Shown here one piece after another: positions 16,973 to 25,020 of a stretch of DNA of 64,000 bases (the stretch's first letter is position 1; the number at the start of each line of letters is the position of its first letter). A program made the translations under genes and the position numbers. The notes below the pieces were generated by a model. The model was not told where the DNA came from. It saw only the letters and a list, made by a program, of their open reading frames with translations, and did no database searches. Source of the stretch: Vibrio lentus (lineage in GTDB: Bacteria; Pseudomonadota; Gammaproteobacteria; Enterobacterales; Vibrionaceae); assembly GCF_030409755.1 (NCBI RefSeq), contig NZ_JAUFQE010000003.1, positions 1 through 64,000 of the forward strand, in the 5' to 3' direction.

Positions 16973-17325
16973 GATGACCTCCTTTTTAATTTGGTCATCA
17001 CGCTTGTAGTTGGAAGGAAATGGACAGAACTGAGTTTGAAGCTTAGGACGAAACCTACCCATCAAAGAGTTTACCATCTCCCAAGTAGCAGAACGACACC
17101 ACTTCAAATGATGCCGTTCGTGATAGAAAATGGACAAAAGCTTTCATCCTAGACCGATAGTCTTGGATTCAACCTATTCAGAATTTTCATCAGATTATTC
17201 AACTCCATGCATTAGGTGATATCTGGTAGAGTTTGTAGGTAACTCTGCCATACTGTTCATCAGTACTGTTAAATACGGGCTTGTGTTCACTAATTGCGTA
17301 AAGGAACAGAAGGAAAAGAGGCGAA
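16973..17325. other. Intergenic stretch before the second kinase gene
   Basis: No gene is supported. It contains TGGACAAAAGC at 17131, a match to the border-repeat core TTTTGGACAAAA, and a possible integron junction (GCGTAAAGGAACAGAAGG) just before the kinase start. Confidence 0.4.
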
Positions 17326-17832
17326 ATGAGCACTCCTACTTTGTACATATTTTCAGGTCTTCCAGCTTCAGGAAAATCTACACTGGCTAAGTTACTTGCT
17401 AGCCGTACAGGCGCAATGTATGTGCGTATCGACACCTTCGAGCAGGGGCTTAGAGATCTATGTAGTTTCAAAGTTGAAGGGGAGGGGTACAGATTAAGTT
17501 ACCGAATAATTAGAGATAATTTGGCTCTCGGGATTAGCTCTATTTCAGACTCTTGTAATCCAATAGAGCTAACACGACACGAATGGCAAGATGTTGCAAA
17601 AAGTACAGGGGCTAATTTCGTTAATATCGAGGTTGTGTGCTCAGATCTCACTGAGCACGAGCACAGAGTTAAGACACGAGATAATGAAATTGAGAACCTA
17701 AATCTACCAAATTGGCAACAGGTACAGAATCGCCACTACGACAAGTGGAAAACAGATGTCATCAAGATTGACACAGCGGGTCATACTATCGATGCGTCTT
17801 TTGCTGAGCTAGTAGAAAAACTCTGTGTGTAA
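17326..17832 (+). CDS. Zeta-toxin-like P-loop kinase
   Basis: This 168-residue kinase starts MSTPTLYIFSGLPASGKSTL with a perfect Walker A (GLPASGKST). RIDTFEQGLRDL follows near residue 36 and IIRDNLALGISSISDSCNPI near 70-90, the substrate/lid region of gluconate-kinase- and zeta-toxin-like AAA proteins. HRVKTRDNEI near residue 125 is the likely lid arginine region. The ATG follows GAGGCGAA. It is the intact paralogue of the broken gene at 6355-8621. Such genes are common integron cassettes in Vibrio. No antitoxin-like partner is adjacent, so a toxin role is not supported; the phosphorylated substrate is unknown. Confidence 0.8.
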   Translation: MSTPTLYIFSGLPASGKSTLAKLLASRTGAMYVRIDTFEQGLRDLCSFKVEGEGYRLSYRIIRDNLALGISSISDSCNPIELTRHEWQDVAKSTGANFVNIEVVCSDLTEHEHRVKTRDNEIENLNLPNWQQVQNRHYDKWKTDVIKIDTAGHTIDASFAELVEKLCV

Positions 17833-18178
17833 ACAGTTTCGGTTTCTTTGCATGACTGCATAACAATACAAGCGATGATTTTAGAGCGGTATGCCATTTT
17901 TGACCGAAAATGGGAGAAATCGCTCACCGAATCTTTACTTCCGTTCGCTCGGGCAGTGCCGATAAATCAGGGACGAAATTTATCGGCCCTAAATCGAGCT
18001 GGCACGTTTTGGGGCAAAAGTGAGTCAGTGACTTTACTAAATTAGTATTTGATGAATTACTTCAAATATGGAAAAGTCGCTTAACTCAGTATCCATTATT
18101 GATGGTGCAGATCATATTGGATCACTACCACAGTAGTCGAACGGCACTCGTAAAAGTGATGACAATCTTCATGAATCG
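17833..18178. other. Intergenic stretch after the kinase gene
   Basis: No gene seen. It starts with TGCATAACAATACAAGCG, compatible with the beginning of an attC, and has an inverted pair CCGATAAAT / ATTTATCGG near 17959-17985. TTGATGGTGCAGATCAT near 18096 is found inverted near 43363. Confidence 0.4.
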
Positions 18179-18257
18179 TTTAGCCCTAAACGGCTAATTC
18201 TCACCTATTAGCCATAAATGGCTAAATTTGTATTATTAGCCATAAACGGCTAAACTG
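18179..18257. promoter_or_regulatory. Three palindromic operators upstream of satD
   Basis: Three near-identical palindromes, TTTAGCCCTAAACGGCTAA, TTAGCCATAAATGGCTAA and TTAGCCATAAACGGCTAA, are spaced about 28 bases apart centre to centre, ending some 30 bases before the satD start. Spacing near three helical turns suggests cooperative binding on one face. The C-terminal helix-turn-helix of the SatD-like protein is the natural candidate binder. Confidence 0.7.
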
Positions 18258-18285
18258 GCATCTACATAAAAGAAGGAGTTTTAAT

Positions 18286-18936
18286 GTGGAGCTTACCTCT
18301 AAACCTATCGCAGTGATCAGCGGCGATATTGTCAACTCAACCAAGCTAACATCTGAACAGTTTGAACAACTTCTTAAACGAATCAAAGACATACAGAGAC
18401 TAATCACCGAAGGAAATTCATCAAATGCGCACAGTATTGAGCGTGGCGATGAATTTCAGACCGTGGTGCATGATATTGAAAGCGCTCTGAGATACACCAT
18501 CATTTATCGTATTGGCATTAAAGCGCTTGGCAAAGGGTTTGATAGTCGCATTAGCCTTGCTATTGCCTCTAATGCCGATTTGCGTGAGTCTGTTTCTGAA
18601 TCGATGGGTGAAGCATTTGTTCTTTCTGGGCGTGGACTAAAAGCCTTAAAAAGCGACAGGTTGTTATTTAACTCTGACCGTTTCGAACTCACAGAACACT
18701 TTGACTTACTCTTTAAGTACCTCGATAGACAACTAACGGAATTAACCTCGCGCCAATGTGAAGTTATGCTTCCGATGCTTCGAACCAATGAAGGTTTGTC
18801 TATTAGTGAGTTAGCAGAAAAGCTCGATGTTGCTACTGCCACTGCCAGTAAGTCTCTTAAAGCTTCAGGTTGGCCGCTAATCAGTGAGCTAAATTGGCGA
18901 TTCATAAACCAAGTGACGGGACTCAAGTATGTTTAA
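18286..18936 (+). CDS. satD: SatD-family protein with C-terminal winged-helix
   Basis: This 216-residue protein opens KPIAVISGDIVNSTKLTSEQ, the conserved SatD family start. GDEFQTVV follows near residue 60, resembling the metal-binding segment of cyclase-like folds. Residues 155-215 (SRQCEVMLPMLRTNEGLSIS then ELAEKLDVATATASKSLK) form a MarR-type helix-turn-helix. The start is GTG at 18286 with AGGAG eight bases upstream; the ATG two bases earlier is in another frame. The three operators upstream suggest autoregulation. The partner DUF3307 membrane protein follows 25 bases on. I know no established biochemical role; the pair could act as a sensor-effector stress or defence module, which is speculation. 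Confidence 0.82.
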   Translation: MELTSKPIAVISGDIVNSTKLTSEQFEQLLKRIKDIQRLITEGNSSNAHSIERGDEFQTVVHDIESALRYTIIYRIGIKALGKGFDSRISLAIASNADLRESVSESMGEAFVLSGRGLKALKSDRLLFNSDRFELTEHFDLLFKYLDRQLTELTSRQCEVMLPMLRTNEGLSISELAEKLDVATATASKSLKASGWPLISELNWRFINQVTGLKYV

Positions 18937-18960
18937 TTTTTTGATGTTCTAATACCGTTC

Positions 18961-19683
18961 TTGATGATTCACATCATCTGTGATTTTTACCTCCAGCCAA
19001 ACCAATGGGTAGAAGCAAAGAAAAAATACACTTACCGTTCAACTGAACTGTACTTTCACTCACTATTACACGGCGTCGCGTTGTTAGTTCCTGCTATTGC
19101 GTTAGGTATTGACTGGCGCTCAACTACTTGTTTGGTAGTTATCATAGCGGTAAGTCATTTTATTATCGATTTGTGGAAAGTAAAAGCACGAAATGGTGGT
19201 AAGTTTTCCTATTTTATTATTGACCAGACTTTGCATGTCTCAGTGCTAATAGCCATTGCCTTTCACATTGCAGATGGTGTAACGATCGATGCCGTACTAC
19301 AAGATGAGAAGTTCTCAGATGGTGTTATGGTGGTCTTTGCTTACTTACTAATTCTCAAGCCAACTTCGATTGTGATTGGCAGCGTCTTAAGGAAGTTTCC
19401 AATATCAGATAAAGATACTACTAGTATTAGTGGTCTTATCGCAGGTGGTGAGTTGATCGGTTATTTAGAGCGAGTGTTAATACTGACCTTTACGCTTGTG
19501 GGGAGCTATGCAGCGGTGGGTTTCGTATTGGCGGCTAAGTCAATATTTAGGTTTGGTGAGTTGAATAGATCAGATGACCGAAGCATGACTGAGTATGTGC
19601 TGATTGGTTCCTTGATATCGGTGGTGATCACAACACTGGTAGGTACCTTAATATCACTTGGTTTAGATGTGAAAATTAAATGA
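18961..19683 (+). CDS. DUF3307 membrane protein
   Basis: This is a protein of about 240 residues with at least six hydrophobic segments (SLLHGVALLVPAIALGI, LVVIIAVSHFIIDLW, VLIAIAFHIADGV and others). The N-terminal HIICDFYLQPNQWVEAKK and HFIIDLWK are hallmarks of DUF3307. The frame is open back to the stop at 18934, and codons before 18961 (FDVLIPFL) look like part of the first membrane helix, so the true start may be a rare codon upstream; TTG at 18961 or ATG at 18964 are the best standard choices. It pairs with SatD. A 34-codon frame overlaps its stop (ATGA). Confidence 0.75.
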   Translation: MMIHIICDFYLQPNQWVEAKKKYTYRSTELYFHSLLHGVALLVPAIALGIDWRSTTCLVVIIAVSHFIIDLWKVKARNGGKFSYFIIDQTLHVSVLIAIAFHIADGVTIDAVLQDEKFSDGVMVVFAYLLILKPTSIVIGSVLRKFPISDKDTTSISGLIAGGELIGYLERVLILTFTLVGSYAAVGFVLAAKSIFRFGELNRSDDRSMTEYVLIGSLISVVITTLVGTLISLGLDVKIK

Positions 19684-19784
19684 CCAAAAAGGTATTCGGC
19701 AGTTTATTACTAGATAAGCTCGAATTTTACGGGATAACGATCAATTACAGGGAAGAAAGTTACCCTTCTAATGTAGTGGATTAG
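19680..19784 (+). CDS. Possible 34-residue peptide coupled to DUF3307
   Basis: ATG overlaps the DUF3307 stop as ATGA, a classical coupling arrangement. The peptide is MTKKVFGSLLLDKLEFYGIT and so on, ending VVD. It may be a genuine small third gene or the remnant of a longer one. No family was recognised. Confidence 0.35.
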   Translation: MTKKVFGSLLLDKLEFYGITINYREESYPSNVVD

Positions 19785-19994
19785 CAGATTTGGTTACATA
19801 GTTAGAGCTCTAGACATAAGAACAAGTAGGTCAAAATTGGCGGCTGCATTCTGTGATAGCTAGCTGCCGAAACGCATAATGGGGCAAAGATTACTTAGAG
19901 TAAATGAACTAAATTGATGTGTAGAAAGAAACCAACGTGGTGCAGAATTTTTATCCTAGTACTGATTTGACTTATTTAGTGTTAAGGTAACGGT

Positions 19995-20918
19995 ATGAAA
20001 AAGACCACGCCAACGCCACATGATGCGCTCTTTAAGCAGTTTCTCACTCATCCTGAAACCGCTAAGGACTTATTGGATATTCACCTACCTGCTGAGCTGC
20101 GTGAAATCTGTGATTTGACGACCTTAAAGCTCGAATCAGGCAGCTTTATTGAAGAAAGTTTACGGCCTTATTATTCGGATGTTCTTTATTCTCTCACAAC
20201 GTCTCAGGGGGAAGGGTACGTCTACGCGTTAATCGAGCACCAGAGTCGACCAGATAAACACATGGCGTTCAGACTGATGCGTTACGCTATCGCTGCCATG
20301 CAACAGCATATTGAAGCGGGTCATGAGCACTTACCCTTGGTGATACCTTTGCAGTTTTACCATGGCCAAGTCTCGCCTTATCCCTATAAAATGAATTGTT
20401 TAAAAGGGTTCGCTAACCCTGACAAGGCTAAAGCACTTTATACTCAAGATTTTCCATTGGTCGATGTCACGGTCATCTCCGATGATGAGATAATGCAGCA
20501 TCGCCGCATCGCGTTACTTGAGCTTGTACAAAAGCACGCAAGGCATCGTGATATCATGGATTTCTTTGAGCCTCTGGTCACATTGCTCTTAACCGATTAC
20601 ACTACAGATAAGCAAGTACAGTCATTGATGAGCTACCTACTCCAAGTGGGTGAAACGAATAACCTAGAAGCGTTAATTACGTCACTGGTCTCATCAGTAC
20701 CGAAACACGAGGAAACACTTATGACTATTGCAGAACAATTGCGCCAACAAGGCGAGCAACGTGGCCGCCAAGAAGGTATACAATTAGGTGAGGAAAAAGG
20801 TCGCCAAGAAGCACTCAAGGAGATGGCGCGTAAGATGCTGCTTAATGGTCTAGATCAACAAACCATTATGGATGTCACGGGATTGAATACAGACGAACTA
20901 GCACAACTTTCTCATTAG
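19995..20918 (+). CDS. rpn: Rpn family PD-(D/E)XK nuclease
   Basis: This is a 307-residue protein of the Rpn (recombination-promoting nuclease, formerly transposase_31/YhgA-like) family. The start TPHDALFKQFLTHPETAKDL matches the family N-terminus. YYSDVLYSL and YVYALIEHQSRPD near residues 60-90 carry the D...ExQ catalytic core of the PD-(D/E)XK fold. PLQFYHG near residue 120 is also typical. The C-terminal 60 residues contain short Gln/Gly/Arg/Glu repeats (QGEQRGRQEGIQLGEEKGRQ) that vary in number between copies, then a helical end. A second copy at 61175 has one more GRQE unit. Proposed role: DNA cleavage that promotes RecA-independent exchange or restricts phage. Confidence 0.9.
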   Translation: MKKTTPTPHDALFKQFLTHPETAKDLLDIHLPAELREICDLTTLKLESGSFIEESLRPYYSDVLYSLTTSQGEGYVYALIEHQSRPDKHMAFRLMRYAIAAMQQHIEAGHEHLPLVIPLQFYHGQVSPYPYKMNCLKGFANPDKAKALYTQDFPLVDVTVISDDEIMQHRRIALLELVQKHARHRDIMDFFEPLVTLLLTDYTTDKQVQSLMSYLLQVGETNNLEALITSLVSSVPKHEETLMTIAEQLRQQGEQRGRQEGIQLGEEKGRQEALKEMARKMLLNGLDQQTIMDVTGLNTDELAQLSH

Positions 20919-21764
20919 CCGCTCAAGCATAAAGGGTTGTGTTGATAAAATCTGCCTGGAGACAAAGCTACATCGTTTATGGCTAACCGTGGGCTTCTAA
21001 CTGGCATACCTAGAGCTATAATTTTGTTCATAGTTTTGACATTTACTATCATTTCACCTATTTGAGCGTTGTAATATCTCAAACTCGCTTTAGCGCTTTT
21101 CCGCTTTATTTATTGAGTAACTCTCTTCCCAACGCCTTGCATTCTTTCGAGGTGCTCTCAATGAGGTAAAACCTTTCTTTTTCAGAACCTCATGGCGCAA
21201 CAAAACTGACTTCCACACTCATGGTTTCGAGTATATCGACATGAACAGCTAAGTGTAGCTTTTGCTATGTTCTGCGTTTCTTTGCATCAATCTTTTTCAC
21301 TTTTCACTCTCCCTGACCAAAAAGGTGGGGGCTAATTGAGTTAATGGCTAGACGGCGAATCGCCCTTTAGATTTATTGCTATATTTGACTTGAACCGCCT
21401 TCGAACGCTTACCTTTGAAAATTGAGTACGGACGGTTCTTTTTCTAACGCCAATCAACCTATAAAGTACGCATTAAACTTAAATATTGGGCGTTCTCCCT
21501 TCGGTCGGCTCATTCTGTCGCTTCACTCCTCTCGCGATAACTTATGGCACTGTTATCGAGCAAGCTCGATGTGACATTAAGTTACGGCGAACAATCACCC
21601 AACGCCTCCGCTACTGCGTAGCTGCGCATCGTCGTGCCTCCTTATTGCCTTTCACTGGCTTCAATTAAGGTCGAGTAAGGGCTTGTTTTCTTATGTGCCG
21701 ATTTTCCTTTCGACTCGCATCACTGGATGGCGCTCGCAGACTGTTCACCATCCTCAATCAGAAC
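20919..21764. other. Long non-coding stretch with a six-codon gene remnant
   Basis: No real gene is supported in about 850 bases that are nearly identical to 62111-62956. At 21192 ATGGCGCAACAAAACTGA reproduces the start of the MAQQN gene family and then stops, so it looks like a leftover of another leader-plus-gene module. High conservation between copies without coding frames hints at a structural or replication role. Confidence 0.5.
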
Positions 21765-21879
21765 CTTCTCTGCAAGGGTTAATAAACGCTGCGCGCCCCT
21801 GCAGAGAAGAACCCTGTTTGAGATCTGGACAGCCAAGCGGCTCCATAAAAGTGATACTCAAACAGAAAGGAAACTTGTC
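21765..21879 (+). ncRNA. Structured 5' leader, radC RNA motif-like
   Basis: A perfect 10-bp stem CTTCTCTGCA (21765-21774) / TGCAGAGAAG (21800-21809) is extended by AGGG/CCCC and encloses ACGCTGCGCG. It is followed by TTTGAG...GGACAGCCAAGCGGCT...CTCAAA and ACAGAAAGGAAA. It has the same layout as the leaders at 1800 and 3218 with a different but fully complementary stem. Confidence 0.72.
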
Positions 21880-22236
21880 ATGGCACAACAAAACTCAACC
21901 CCAACTCTCTCTACATTGACGCTCAGCGACCAGCGTTTCGGCGCTGGGCTCGAAAGCTCACCAAAAAATGATATCTCTTTACTGCCTATTCCTCAGCGTA
22001 CAGAGGGAGAAGATCACGGCTTTTCTCTTACGCCGTGTAGCGACATTACCTTAGCTGAACTCAAAATCGCGGGATTTACTTTGCGTGATTCTAAGTTCTA
22101 CCCATCCACTCAGGCTGAGGTTGAGAAAAGTATCTTGCACCACTTTAAAATAGGGGACTTAACTGACAATTTTATTGTTAAGGATGTATCAACCCCTTCG
22201 AGATCCCTCTTTTCGTTTCACCGTTGCCCGTTTTAA
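21880..22236 (+). CDS. Backbone protein of unknown function, 118 residues
   Basis: The protein begins MAQQNSTPTLSTLTLSDQRF, nearly identical to the low-complexity start of the protein at 1941, then diverges. From about residue 50 it has SDITLAELKIAGFTLRDSKF and a basic C-terminal region ending FSFHRCPF. No family was recognised. The start is set by AAAGGAAAC behind the structured leader. The next gene follows after 38 bases. The second copy at 63072 has one extra Ala-Glu pair in a TQAE repeat (120 residues). Confidence 0.7.
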   Translation: MAQQNSTPTLSTLTLSDQRFGAGLESSPKNDISLLPIPQRTEGEDHGFSLTPCSDITLAELKIAGFTLRDSKFYPSTQAEVEKSILHHFKIGDLTDNFIVKDVSTPSRSLFSFHRCPF

Positions 22237-22331
22237 TTACTGGGATGTTTTTGTATTAACGTCAGGAGTAAGTCATGAAATATCTCTCTCACTATATTCA
22301 AGCCAAACAAACGCAAGCATTTAATGAGGCG

Positions 22332-23653
22332 CTGACGGATCCCCTCATAATTTCCCTAGTCCTGCGTTGTGTGTGAGCCTTTGATATTCGAACATTCCCC
22401 ATTGATATTGGGATTCATTAATTTGATATCGCCGATGATTTCGTACCTCTCTCCCTAGACGAGGTATGGATAGAACTCGGCGGTGTTTAATGCTGTTGGC
22501 TTGGAAGTCAAAATGCCATTTGGCTTGTACTGCAATTAGGCCATTCCACCACATCAAGATTTCAGCGAGCAACGCAATAAGAAGCAGGATATCTAATCGC
22601 TTAGTACAGCGAGTTCTGTTGTGACGAAGTGCGATCCCATAGGCGGTACTCTTTAGATCGCGGAAGGCTTCTTCTATCTGCATACGCTTGGCGTACAGAT
22701 TGGTAATTTGTACTTCATTTAAGATATGTCGAGGGACATTAGTCGCGAGTAGCCACGGCTCCTTTGCACTGCGTTGATAGAGATGTGTAGCGGAGTGTTT
22801 TTGGCTGGTTCTACTATGGCGCTGGGCTTTTCGGCCTTTTTCTAATCCCTTATAAACATAGGCTTCACAAGATATCGGTGATCTCTTTGCTAATAAGCAG
22901 TTGCCAAGATATTTGGGTTTATGGACAGCGTTTGGATAAAAGGTTTTATTTGAGACCCAAGGTTTTTGAGGTTGTTTGATTGATACTTCACCTCGGACAC
23001 GACCTAACCAAAACCAACCTTTCTCCTGAACTTGGCGGAACCAAGTATTTCTAAAACCCGCATCAGAAACGATGATCGGACTGATTTTATTCGGCAAAAT
23101 ACTCTGCAATTTATCGAGGAATGTTTGGTGACTTTTCGGTGAATTGTATTGGCCATACTCAAAAACTTGTTCAAAGATTGTGACGGCTCGACCATCAAGT
23201 GCAACGGATGCTCTTAACGTCATATAACGAAGTTGTTCACGAACATCAGACCAATCCACAAGGATCACAGGGCATGGGTTAGCGCCCGTTATTAAGTAGG
23301 CATGCCATTTATAAATAAGGTCTTTTTCACGATGTAGTTGGCGATTTCCAAGCAGTCTATCAACGCGTTTGATCGCATGTTTTACCGTGGTATTAGTTTC
23401 TAGTTTGCGACCTAGTTTAGTCAGCGTTAAGTCTGAGCCGTCAAGTACACTTTTTGTAGCAAGTATCAGAGAACTAACGCGTTTTTTGTGAATGGAGGGG
23501 CATTGGTTTTGTATGGTTTGTTGTAGAATCTGAATGTCGCGCATTATTAACCCACTTGTTCGAAATGTGTGTTCAGCGATATTCATTAGATCAAAGACGG
23601 CGATGCACGTCTACCTCATTGTTTTTAAGCCTGATTATGAGGGGATTCGCAAG
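22332..23653 (-). mobile_element. IS10-like insertion sequence (IS4 family)
   Basis: The left end is CTGACGGATCCCCTCATAAT and the inverted right end CTTGCGAATCCCCTCATAAT. AATGAGGCG is duplicated at 22323-22331 and 23654-23662 (9 bp, as for IS10). Length 1322 bp. It is absent from the second backbone copy, so it inserted after duplication. Confidence 0.92.
22345..23586 (-). CDS. IS4/IS10-family transposase
   Basis: This protein of about 400 residues closely follows IS10 transposase along its length. NTTVKHAIKRVDRLLGNRQL lies in the N-terminal domain, VDWSDVREQ carries the first catalytic Asp, PIIVSDAGFRNTWF the second, and AKRMQIEEAFRDLKSTAYG the Y-(2)-R-(3)-E-(6)-K signature with the catalytic Glu. 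The C-terminal end GLGKL is also as in IS10. The more likely start is the Met at 23544 (MRDIQILQQTI). The frame is intact. Confidence 0.93.
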   Translation of the reverse strand: MNIAEHTFRTSGLIMRDIQILQQTIQNQCPSIHKKRVSSLILATKSVLDGSDLTLTKLGRKLETNTTVKHAIKRVDRLLGNRQLHREKDLIYKWHAYLITGANPCPVILVDWSDVREQLRYMTLRASVALDGRAVTIFEQVFEYGQYNSPKSHQTFLDKLQSILPNKISPIIVSDAGFRNTWFRQVQEKGWFWLGRVRGEVSIKQPQKPWVSNKTFYPNAVHKPKYLGNCLLAKRSPISCEAYVYKGLEKGRKAQRHSRTSQKHSATHLYQRSAKEPWLLATNVPRHILNEVQITNLYAKRMQIEEAFRDLKSTAYGIALRHNRTRCTKRLDILLLIALLAEILMWWNGLIAVQAKWHFDFQANSIKHRRVLSIPRLGREVRNHRRYQINESQYQWGMFEYQRLTHNAGLGKL

Positions 23654-24009
23654 AATGAGGCGGGGGCGTTCTTTGCTTTTTCTAATAAGCAGTTCGATGA
23701 AGCAAAAAAAGAGGGCGTGAAATATGCGTCGTTAGGTATGGGTTTAATTTGCCCTGTTGATAATGCGAAGCAATTAATGACCCGTTTAGATTCTATTGCT
23801 CAAGAAGGGATCGCCGAAGACATCGAAGAGAATGGTAAAAAAGCGATCATTCGCCGTGAGCTATTCAATCACGAGTGTTTCTATACCAATGACATTTGTG
23901 ATTGTGTCGAAAAGCTCGAAGGGTATGGCATTTCTTACGATGAAGTGTATGAGGTATTTAATCACATTCGTAAAACGGAAGACGTTTATTAAACGCTAAA
24001 AGTAAAGCG

Positions 24010-24039
24010 CCTTGATATTTGCTGTATCAAATATCAAGG
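24010..24039 (+). terminator. Hairpin after module R2
   Basis: Perfect 12-bp stem CCTTGATATTTG-CTGTAT-CAAATATCAAGG. It is conserved at 63877-63906. It marks the end of the duplicated module. Confidence 0.65.
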
Positions 24040-24070
24040 AAAATTCAATTTAAATACAGGGGTAAATAAA

Positions 24071-24406
24071 ATGAACATTAAAAATGTTATATCAGGTAAC
24101 GAAGAAACAAAAGAAAAAAATTATGTTTGTACGGCTGTGCCGTTTGATCTTGGCAAAGTTGTTTGTACACAAGGCATTACTGAACTGCTAAATAACAATA
24201 TTGGTGTGAATTTACCGATTTACTTACATCGTCACCAAAATGGTGATTGGGGAAATGTCTGTGTTGAAGATAAACTTACCAATGACGAAGCCACCAAGAC
24301 AGGCGAGCGGGTTTTATCCAGTTACACCATTTGTAATGAACAAGTCTGGATAATTACCGAGCGTGATCGTAGTTGCACTACGATTTTACTCCCTAATGAA
24401 TATTGA
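24071..24406 (+). CDS. Conserved plasmid-type protein of unknown function
   Basis: This is a 111-residue protein. The C-terminal two thirds (HRHQNGDWGNVCVEDKLTND, SSYTICNEQVWIITERDRSC, TTILLPNEY) follow a pattern I know from small proteins widespread on conjugative elements, sometimes named plasmid-related protein. Function unknown. It starts just after the end of R2; in the second copy the sequence diverges a few codons in (MNI, then MKPKSKCQG and a stop at 63974). A clear terminator follows at 24429. Confidence 0.7.
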   Translation: MNIKNVISGNEETKEKNYVCTAVPFDLGKVVCTQGITELLNNNIGVNLPIYLHRHQNGDWGNVCVEDKLTNDEATKTGERVLSSYTICNEQVWIITERDRSCTTILLPNEY

Positions 24407-24428
24407 TGACGTCAATTCACGCGATATA

Positions 24429-24456
24429 ATGGAGTTCCTTTGGACTCCATTTTTTA
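24429..24456 (+). terminator. Intrinsic terminator
   Basis: AATGGAGT-TCCTTTG-GACTCCATT followed by TTTTT. It ends transcription of the gene at 24071, just before the transglycosylase start. Confidence 0.85.
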
Positions 24457-24460
24457 GCTT

Positions 24461-24904
24461 ATGAAAAAACTAATCTTATTATTGTCGGTATTTCCAAGTG
24501 TCGGGTATTCGTTTTGTTTTGATGAAGCAGGACAATATTATAATGTTGATCCAGATCTGCTGCGATCGATAGCTCAAGTTGAAAGCAGTCTTGATCCTAA
24601 TGCTTATAACGAAAACAAAAATAAAAAAGGTCAAGTAACCAGTCGTGATTTTGGACTCATGCAAATTAACTCTAGTTGGTTTCCTCGACTGGCTGAATTT
24701 AATGTCAATGAAACCAATGTCTACGAACCTTGTTTTAATGTTTCATTAGGTGCGTGGGTATTAAACTCTAACTTTGCCAGCCATGGTTATAACTGGAATA
24801 GCGTAGGCGCTTATAATGCAGGATTTCTTAAACGTACCGAAAGCGCCAGAAAAATATACATCAAAAAAGTTCAAAAAGTCTATTATCAGTCGCCATTAAA
24901 ATAA
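24461..24904 (+). CDS. VirB1/IagB-like lytic transglycosylase
   Basis: This 147-residue protein has a short signal peptide (MKKLILLLSVFPSVGYS). An SLT/lysozyme-like domain follows: VDPDLLRSIAQVESSLDPNA with the catalytic Glu, RDFGLMQINSSWFP, and NSVGAYNAGF. It would cleave peptidoglycan glycan strands to make room for a secretion or pilus apparatus, as conjugation-associated transglycosylases do. No other transfer genes are nearby, so it is probably a leftover or a stand-alone gene. The ATG is only four bases after the preceding terminator's T-run, so its own promoter may overlap that terminator. Confidence 0.88.
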   Translation: MKKLILLLSVFPSVGYSFCFDEAGQYYNVDPDLLRSIAQVESSLDPNAYNENKNKKGQVTSRDFGLMQINSSWFPRLAEFNVNETNVYEPCFNVSLGAWVLNSNFASHGYNWNSVGAYNAGFLKRTESARKIYIKKVQKVYYQSPLK

Positions 24905-25020
24905 CCTTTCTCGCACCATAACGGTGCAGCGCTAGTTGTGTCACGATCTTCTTTTTCCGTTTTACATTCCTTCCCTAATGGTCTCAATCACCCTAGATTC
25001 AATCGCCAACGGTTCGGCTT

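Larger units (their letters stand above)
22275..23992 (+). pseudogene. 128-codon backbone gene interrupted by an IS10-like element
   Basis: The first 19 codons (MKYLSHYIQAKQTQAFNEA) lie at 22275-22331. The rest (GAFFAFSNKQFDEAKKEGVK ... HIRKTEDVY) lies at 23663-23992 after the insertion sequence and its 9-bp duplication. The copy at 63473 is intact at 128 residues. The pattern AGAFFAFSNKQFDE with LGMGLICP is one I associate with DUF7659-type plasmid proteins of unknown function. A fused frame starting inside the insertion sequence could give an altered product, but the native start is lost. Confidence 0.85.

Noticed and set aside
17326..17832. Kinase as a zeta toxin of a toxin-antitoxin pair
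   Set aside because: No epsilon-like antitoxin frame lies next to either kinase copy.
17959..17985. CCGATAAAT / ATTTATCGG inverted pair as a riboswitch or terminator
   Set aside because: No T-run, no conserved neighbours and no gene close enough downstream.
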